Assembly: GCA_021201755.1 (NCBI GenBank)
Contig: JAJQEI010000016.1
Coordinates: forward strand, 1-64,000
DNA from: Ruminococcus sp.
GTDB lineage: Bacteria; Bacillota; Clostridia; Oscillospirales; Ruminococcaceae
Length of the DNA stretch: 64,000 nt
Reading direction: 5' to 3'
The stretch's first letter is position 1, and every line of letters starts with the position of its first letter. Both the position numbers and the translations under genes were made by a program. The notes under the pieces were generated by a model, which saw only the letters and a list, made by a program, of their open reading frames with translations, did no database searches and was not told the origin of the DNA. Of the stretch, positions 58,637 through 64,000 are shown piece by piece.

Positions 58637-59200
58637 ATGTCGATGATTCAAAAGGAAATCGAGAAATTCTGAGTGAATGTCTATCAAAATGGCGTATTTT
58701 CAGAACTGACAAAATCCGATGTACTGGGAAAATAGAGCATTTTCTTTTTCTATCCGGCAGACTTTACGTTTGTTTGCCCAACGGAACTCTTAGATCTAGA
58801 AAATAATTATACAAAGTTCAGAGAAATTAACTGTGAAATTTACGCAGTTTCCTGTGATAGTCACTTTGTCCATAAAGCATGGGCAGATGCATCGGATACA
58901 ATCAAAAAGCTGGAATTTCCTATGCTGGCAGACCCTACGGGTATGCTGGCAAAGGCATTCGAGGTCTATATTGACACAGAAGGTGCAGCAGAACATGGCA
59001 GCTTTATTGTGAATCCGAAAGGCAAAATTGTAGCATATGAAGTGACAGCCGGAAACGTGGGCAGAAACGCAGACGAACTGTTTCGTCGGGTACAAGCATC
59101 ACAATTTGTAGCAGAACATGGCAATCAGGTTTGTCCAGCAAAATGGCAACCCGGCGAAAAGACGCTGGAACCAAGCCTTGACCTAGTAGGTATGCTATGA
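58637..59200 (+). pseudogene. ahpC: Alkyl hydroperoxide reductase C (peroxiredoxin) with two in-frame stops
   Basis: MSMIQKEIEKF*VNVYQNGVFSELTKSDVLGK*SIFFFYPADFTFVCPTELLDLENNY…GNQVCPAKWQPGEKTLEPSLDLVGML*. Confidence 0.9.
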
Positions 59201-60797
59201 TGGCAGAACAAAATTTCTATGATGGCATTATTGTAGGTGCCGGTCCTGCAGAACTAGCTGCTGCGATTTACTTGGCTCGATCAAAATATCGAGTGCTGGT
59301 AATTGAACAGGAACGAATTGGTGGACAAATTGCAATTACAACAAATGTGGTAAATTATCCCGGTATTCTCTGTACAGACGGTAATGCACTAACAGAAACC
59401 ATGCGAAAGCAGGCGGAAAACTTCGGCGCAGAATTCTTATCGTCAAAAGTTACAAAAGTGGAATTAGATGGAAACGTAAAAAAAATTCAAATGAAACAGA
59501 ACGTATATCGGACACTTGGCGTGATCTTTGCCACTGGTGCTACACCCAAAACTGCTGGTTTTCAAGGCAAAGCAGAATACCGTGGTCATGGTGTGGCATA
59601 TTGTGCCACGTGCGATGGAGAATTTTTCATGGGAAAAAATGTCTTTGTCGTAGGCGGTGGAAATTCGGCTGCACAAGAGGCAGTTTTTCTCACCAAATAT
59701 GCCAAGCATGTAACAATTTTTATTCGTAGTAAACAGTTTTCCTGTAATAAAGCGATAGCAGAACAAGTAATTCGTCACCCGAATATTCAAGTGAAATATC
59801 ACACAGAAATTCAAAAAGTAGGCGGCGATTCCATGCTGCGTTATGCAATTTTTCAAGACAAAGAAACTGGTAAAGAAACACGCTATGATGCACCGCAGAG
59901 AGATACGTTCGGAATTTTCGTATTTGTAGGTTTTACGCCAGAAACGTCGCTGTTTCAAGAAAAATTGACATTATCGGAATCTGGTCATCTCCAGACAAAC
60001 CGACAACAGCAGACAAATATAGATGGTGTTTATGGTGCAGGAGACGTATGCGAAAAAGAACTGCGTCAAGTAGTAACAGCAGTTTCAGATGGTGCTGCTG
60101 CTGCAACTTCATTGGCACGATATGCTGCAAAAATGCACGAAAAACTTTCCCTTCCAGCATTTTCCGTACCGCATAAAAAGAACACCAGAAATTCCACAGA
60201 AAAAACAACTTTTTTTCTGCAGCGATGTCAGAACAGCTGCAACAAATGTTTCAGCAACTCAATCGTATGCTCTTACTGCGTGTTTTTTCTGATGACAGTA
60301 CAGTCTCCCGAGAGGCAGTACAGCTTGTACAAAACCTTTGTACCTTTTCTAATCTTCTGCACACGGAAGTGATTCCTATGTCCGACGAGAGCGATACGAA
60401 AAATTATCCGGCGATTTCTTTTTGTGAAATGGACGGAACACCAATGGGTTTCACATTCCATGGCGTCCCCGGTGGACACGAATGGAATACGTTTATTATT
60501 TCCATTTGCAATGCAGTAGGAACAGATCAAAAGATAACACCAGACCAATTGGAAAAGATTTCTGCACTCGAGAAAATGCATTTAGAGGTAGCTGTAACAT
60601 TATCATGTTCTATGTGTCCATCCACTGCAATAGCAGCTGGTTTGATTGCACTGCAAAACCCAAAAGTGACAACGGATATTTATGATGTCTCCCGATTTCC
60701 GAAAATACGAGAACAATATCGAATTATGAGTGTCCCCTGTATCATAAAAAACGGTGAAACGCTTGCTTTCGGGAAAAAACATTATCGGAGCTACTGA
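59197..60797 (+). pseudogene. AhpF/TrxB-like flavoprotein with C-terminal AhpF-N-like domain, frameshifted at a T7 tract
   Basis: GIIVGAGPAELAAAIYLARS, CATCDGEFF; frame change at ACAACTTTTTTTCTGCAG (~60207-60220); C-term TLSCSMCPSTAIAAG. Confidence 0.8.
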
Positions 60798-60815
60798 CAA
60801 TTTTATAGCCTTCTT

Positions 60816-60858
60816 CAAAAAGGCAACTGTTTTTCTCCAAAACAGCTGCCTTTTTTAT
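60816..60858. terminator. Intrinsic terminator
   Basis: AAAAAGGCAACTGTTTT…AAAACAGCTGCCTTTTTT. Confidence 0.8.
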
Positions 60859-60870
60859 ATCATTTGCTAT

Positions 60871-61821
60871 TTATTTACTTCTTTTCCAACGCTTTTTTAC
60901 CACTGTTGTAATATTGTCTGCACACAGTCCAAACTCCTGCAATAAATCTACTGCCGGACCAGAATGCCCGTACATATCCTTTACACCAATGCGTACCACC
61001 AGAACCGGTTGATTCTCTGCAACAGCTTCGCATACTGCACCACCGAGACCACCAATAATGCTATGCTCCTCTACTGTCACAAGCAGTCCGGTTTCTGCCG
61101 CAGCCTTTGTAATCAGTTCAGTATCTAATGGTTTAATGGTATGGATATTGAGTACCCGAGCATGAATGCCTTCTGTCTCTAATTGTTCCGCAGCTTTCAG
61201 TGCCTCTGATACCATCAGACCTGTTGCAACCAGTGTTAAATCATCACCATCACGAAGTGTAATTCCTTTGCCAATGGTAAACCGATACGTGAGCGGATCA
61301 TTAAAAATCGGAGCTGCTAGCCGCCCAAATCGCAAATAAACTGGACCTTCATATTGAATTGCTGCCTCTACTGCTGCCTTTGCTTCGACATCATCTGCCG
61401 GATTTAAAATCGTCATACCCGGAATTGTGCGCATCAAAGCAATATCCTCGTTGCATTGATGTGTTGCGCCATCTTCACCAACAGAAATACCAGCGTGTGT
61501 TGCACCAATTTTTACATTCAAGTGCGGATAACCGATTGAATTCCGTACGATTTCATAAGCTCTGCCTGCTGCAAACATCGCAAATGTGCTGGCAAAAGGA
61601 ATTTTCCCAGAAGCCGCCAATCCTGCTGCTACACCCATCATATTTGCCTCAGCAATGCCACAGTCAAAAAAACGTTCCGGATAAGCTTTTTTGAAAATAC
61701 CGGTTTTTGTTGCTGCTGCCAAATCCGCATCCAGTACCACCAGCTTCGGATATTTTTCCGCCAAATCTCGCAGTGCTTCACCATAGCTTTCACGAGTTGC
61801 TTTTTTTTGAATCTCTGCCAT
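60871..61821 (-). CDS. Transketolase, C-terminal subunit
   Basis: FDCGIAEANMMGVAAGLAASGKIPFASTFAMFA…THAGISVGEDGATHQCNEDIALMRTIPGM. Confidence 0.95.
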   Translation of the reverse strand: MAEIQKKATRESYGEALRDLAEKYPKLVVLDADLAAATKTGIFKKAYPERFFDCGIAEANMMGVAAGLAASGKIPFASTFAMFAAGRAYEIVRNSIGYPHLNVKIGATHAGISVGEDGATHQCNEDIALMRTIPGMTILNPADDVEAKAAVEAAIQYEGPVYLRFGRLAAPIFNDPLTYRFTIGKGITLRDGDDLTLVATGLMVSEALKAAEQLETEGIHARVLNIHTIKPLDTELITKAAAETGLLVTVEEHSIIGGLGGAVCEAVAENQPVLVVRIGVKDMYGHSGPAVDLLQEFGLCADNITTVVKKRWKRSK

Positions 61822-61825
61822 CGTT

Positions 61826-62665
61826 TCAGCCCTCCAGTTCATTCAGCTGTGCGCTGAGTTCTGCCATTGCTTTCTCATACTCGTCTTTATTCGGTGCTTT
61901 TCCATGCCAGCCCACTTGATTTTCCATAAAAGAAATGCCCTTGCCCTTTGTACTCTTTTGAATGATTGCAACTGGTTTTTTCACAATCGTTTCTGCCTCC
62001 TGAAATGCTGCATCGATAGAATCAAAATCATGTGCATCCATAATGATCACGTGCCAACCAAACGCCTCAAACTTCTCAGGAATTGGCTTAGGAGAACAAA
62101 CATCAGACAGCTTTCCGTCAATTTGTAAACCGTTATTGTCCACGATTGCCACCAGCGTGTCTAATTGATACTGACTTGCAAACATAGCTGCTTCCCAGAC
62201 TTGTCCTTCTTCGATTTCGCCGTCACCTAAAATTGCATACACTTTATACGCTGCATGGTCAATTTTTGCCGCCAGTGCCATGCCACACGCTGCCGAAATA
62301 CCTTGTCCAAGAGAACCACTGGACATATCCACACCTGGAATATGAATGCACGGGTGTCCTTGCAATAATGCACCAATGTGCCGCAAATGCTGCAACTCTT
62401 CCGTTGGGAAAAAGCCACGCTGAGCCAGTACGGAATAGAGTGCCGGTGCACAGTGTCCCTTGGACAGTACCAGACGATCTCGATCCAGCATATCTGGTTG
62501 CTTCGGATCCACGTGTAGCTTGGCAAAATACAAATAAGTCAATACGTCACAAATGGACAGAGAGCCACCGGGATGTCCCGATTTTGCGTGATATGTGCCC
62601 TCTACCACGCCCATTCGAACACGGCAGGCAGCTGCTTGGAGCTGCTTTTTGGTCAATTCATCCAT
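61826..62665 (-). CDS. Transketolase, N-terminal subunit
   Basis: YHAKSGHPGGSLSICDVLTYLYF…RLVLSKGHCAPALYSVLA…AILGDGEIEEGQVWEAAMFAS. Confidence 0.95.
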   Translation of the reverse strand: MDELTKKQLQAAACRVRMGVVEGTYHAKSGHPGGSLSICDVLTYLYFAKLHVDPKQPDMLDRDRLVLSKGHCAPALYSVLAQRGFFPTEELQHLRHIGALLQGHPCIHIPGVDMSSGSLGQGISAACGMALAAKIDHAAYKVYAILGDGEIEEGQVWEAAMFASQYQLDTLVAIVDNNGLQIDGKLSDVCSPKPIPEKFEAFGWHVIIMDAHDFDSIDAAFQEAETIVKKPVAIIQKSTKGKGISFMENQVGWHGKAPNKDEYEKAMAELSAQLNELEG

Positions 62666-62689
62666 TCTGTAAAACCTCCGTCATATATA

Positions 62690-63490
62690 TTATAATTTAT
62701 CAATCAGCTCTGCAATTGCACCCGTATCGCATGATGCTGTTAGCCGCAAGTCTGCCACAGCCTGCACACAAGGCTGTGCATTGGACGGACAAACGCTGAT
62801 GTCTGCTGTCTGCAGCATCTCTAAATCATTATCGAAATCTCCTACCGCCACAACTTGCATATTCCGAAATAGGGGCATTCTTCGCAGCTTTTGGAGTGCA
62901 CTACCCTTGGTTGTACTCTTTGGTAGCATTTCATAAAAGTGTGCTTCAGACTGTACAAAATCCGCAAAGTCGATTTGCTTTTCGTGGAAAAACGATGCGA
63001 CATCTGCCATACGTTCTGGTGCCATAGCAAATAACACCTTCAACCAGCCACCATGTGGCAATTCGTCAAACGCTTCACACACCGGCTCTACCTGACAAAT
63101 TCGCAGATGTTCCTGTTCATAAAACGTCATACGAGGGACATAAGTGTTGTCAACACAGAGAATTTCCGCCGATACATCGGGAAATGTATCTAAAACAAGT
63201 CTCGTCACTTCCACCGCCGCTGATGGCAGCGTCACCGTGTTCAACATCGACTTCATCGCCGGATCATAAATTGCTGCACCATTAAACAAAATTACCGGTG
63301 TATCCAGTTCCAAGGCATCCAAATATCGTTGTGCTGCCTGTAGTGTCCTACCAGTAGCAATTGAAAATTTTCCGCCCTCTGACCGAAATTGACGAATTGC
63401 CATCAAATCCACAGAAGAAAGCAATTTATTTTGCGGTAAAAGTGTACCATCCAAATCAGTAAGCAACAAGAAATTTGTATAACGTCCCAT
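62690..63490 (-). CDS. Cof-type HAD-IIB hydrolase
   Basis: LLLTDLDGTLLPQNK…VVAVGDFDNDLEMLQTADISVCPSNA. Confidence 0.9.
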   Translation of the reverse strand: MGRYTNFLLLTDLDGTLLPQNKLLSSVDLMAIRQFRSEGGKFSIATGRTLQAAQRYLDALELDTPVILFNGAAIYDPAMKSMLNTVTLPSAAVEVTRLVLDTFPDVSAEILCVDNTYVPRMTFYEQEHLRICQVEPVCEAFDELPHGGWLKVLFAMAPERMADVASFFHEKQIDFADFVQSEAHFYEMLPKSTTKGSALQKLRRMPLFRNMQVVAVGDFDNDLEMLQTADISVCPSNAQPCVQAVADLRLTASCDTGAIAELIDKL

Positions 63491-63568
63491 AAAAGCCCCC
63501 CCTTATCAGAAGTTACGACCTTTAAAATAAGAAACTTGTTATTTCTAAAAATAAACAACTTTTCTCCT

Positions 63569-64000
63569 TTACATTCTCTGACTTCTAGATAATTTCATCA
63601 AAATCTGCTTGAAATAATCCGGTAATGGACTTTCAAATTCAAGATATTTTCTCGTAACAGGGTGTACAAATCCAATTTTTGCAGCGTGCAAACACTGTCC
63701 GTCCAATCCAGGATACGCTTTCCCATAGACATCGTCGCCCAAAACCGGATGCCCAATATATGCCAGATGCACTCGTATCTGATGGGTTCGTCCCGTTTCA
63801 AGCTGTAACCGTAAATATGCTGCTTTATCATACTGCTGTAACACTGCATAGTGTGTTATTGCTGATTTTGCATTTTTTTGTGTCACACACATTTTCTTCC
63901 GGTCTACCGAATGGCGTCCAATCGATGCATCAATTGTACCGGTTGGCTCTCGAAAACGTCCCAACGCAACTGCCCGATATTCTCTCGTAAAGCTGTGCGC
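63569..64000 (-). CDS. RluD-type 23S rRNA pseudouridine synthase (truncated by window edge)
   Basis: LQLETGRTHQIRVHLAYIGHPVLGDDVYG; frame stays open to base 64000 (AHSFTREYRAVALGRFREPTG). Confidence 0.9.
   Translation of the reverse strand, partial: AHSFTREYRAVALGRFREPTGTIDASIGRHSVDRKKMCVTQKNAKSAITHYAVLQQYDKAAYLRLQLETGRTHQIRVHLAYIGHPVLGDDVYGKAYPGLDGQCLHAAKIGFVHPVTRKYLEFESPLPDYFKQILMKLSRSQRM

Noticed and set aside
2292-59200. Genome-wide UGA=Trp recoding
   Set aside because: Several apparently intact genes (GH9 39478, O-antigen ligase-like 10950, thioredoxin-region genes) end at TGA, and TAG/TAA lesions occur as well; pseudogenisation is simpler.

Overview
The window looks like a chromosomal segment of a low-to-mid GC Ruminococcus-like (Oscillospiraceae) gut cellulolytic Firmicute; this is inferred from dockerin, tmRNA, sporulation and hydrogenase genes. 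Bases 1-3.5 kb: a gene-dense strip of small + strand ORFs that abuts the 3' end of ssrA (tmRNA) and resembles the end of an integrated mobile element. It holds three copies of a ~100-110 nt intergenic element with a conserved core and compensated stems. 3.6-31 kb: ssrA-smpB, an ABC/FtsX transporter with a disrupted permease, a tRNA cluster (Val-Asp-Gly-Cys) plus tRNA-Ser, tgt, a GGDEF-like protein, citrate synthase, decaying MarR and YitT genes, an alpha/beta SASP, hydE and an [FeFe] hydrogenase, a broken yunB-like gene and an OppA-like SBP. 31.5-50.2 kb: spoIIID, then a plant-polysaccharide/cellulosome region (CBM-GH26-dockerin, GH5, GH1, GH9-dockerin, two tandem dockerin proteins with uncharacterised beta-rich modules, a parallel-beta-helix dockerin protein, and a GH25 lysozyme with a poly-Thr linker and a half-dockerin-like motif). 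50-64 kb: housekeeping genes (thyX-tmk, glgB, fba, split transketolase, HAD, RluD-type synthase) and an ahpC/ahpF-like pair with several inactivating lesions. Best candidates for something new: (i) the three-copy structured leader element in the ssrA-adjacent island; (ii) the tandem dockerin proteins with duplicated unknown modules; (iii) homopolymer or stop lesions at the signal-peptide end of several secreted Thr-rich/dockerin proteins, which could be phase variation or simple decay. No CRISPR array, rRNA operon or intact transposase was seen. Coordinates and motifs were read by eye; nothing was searched against a database.
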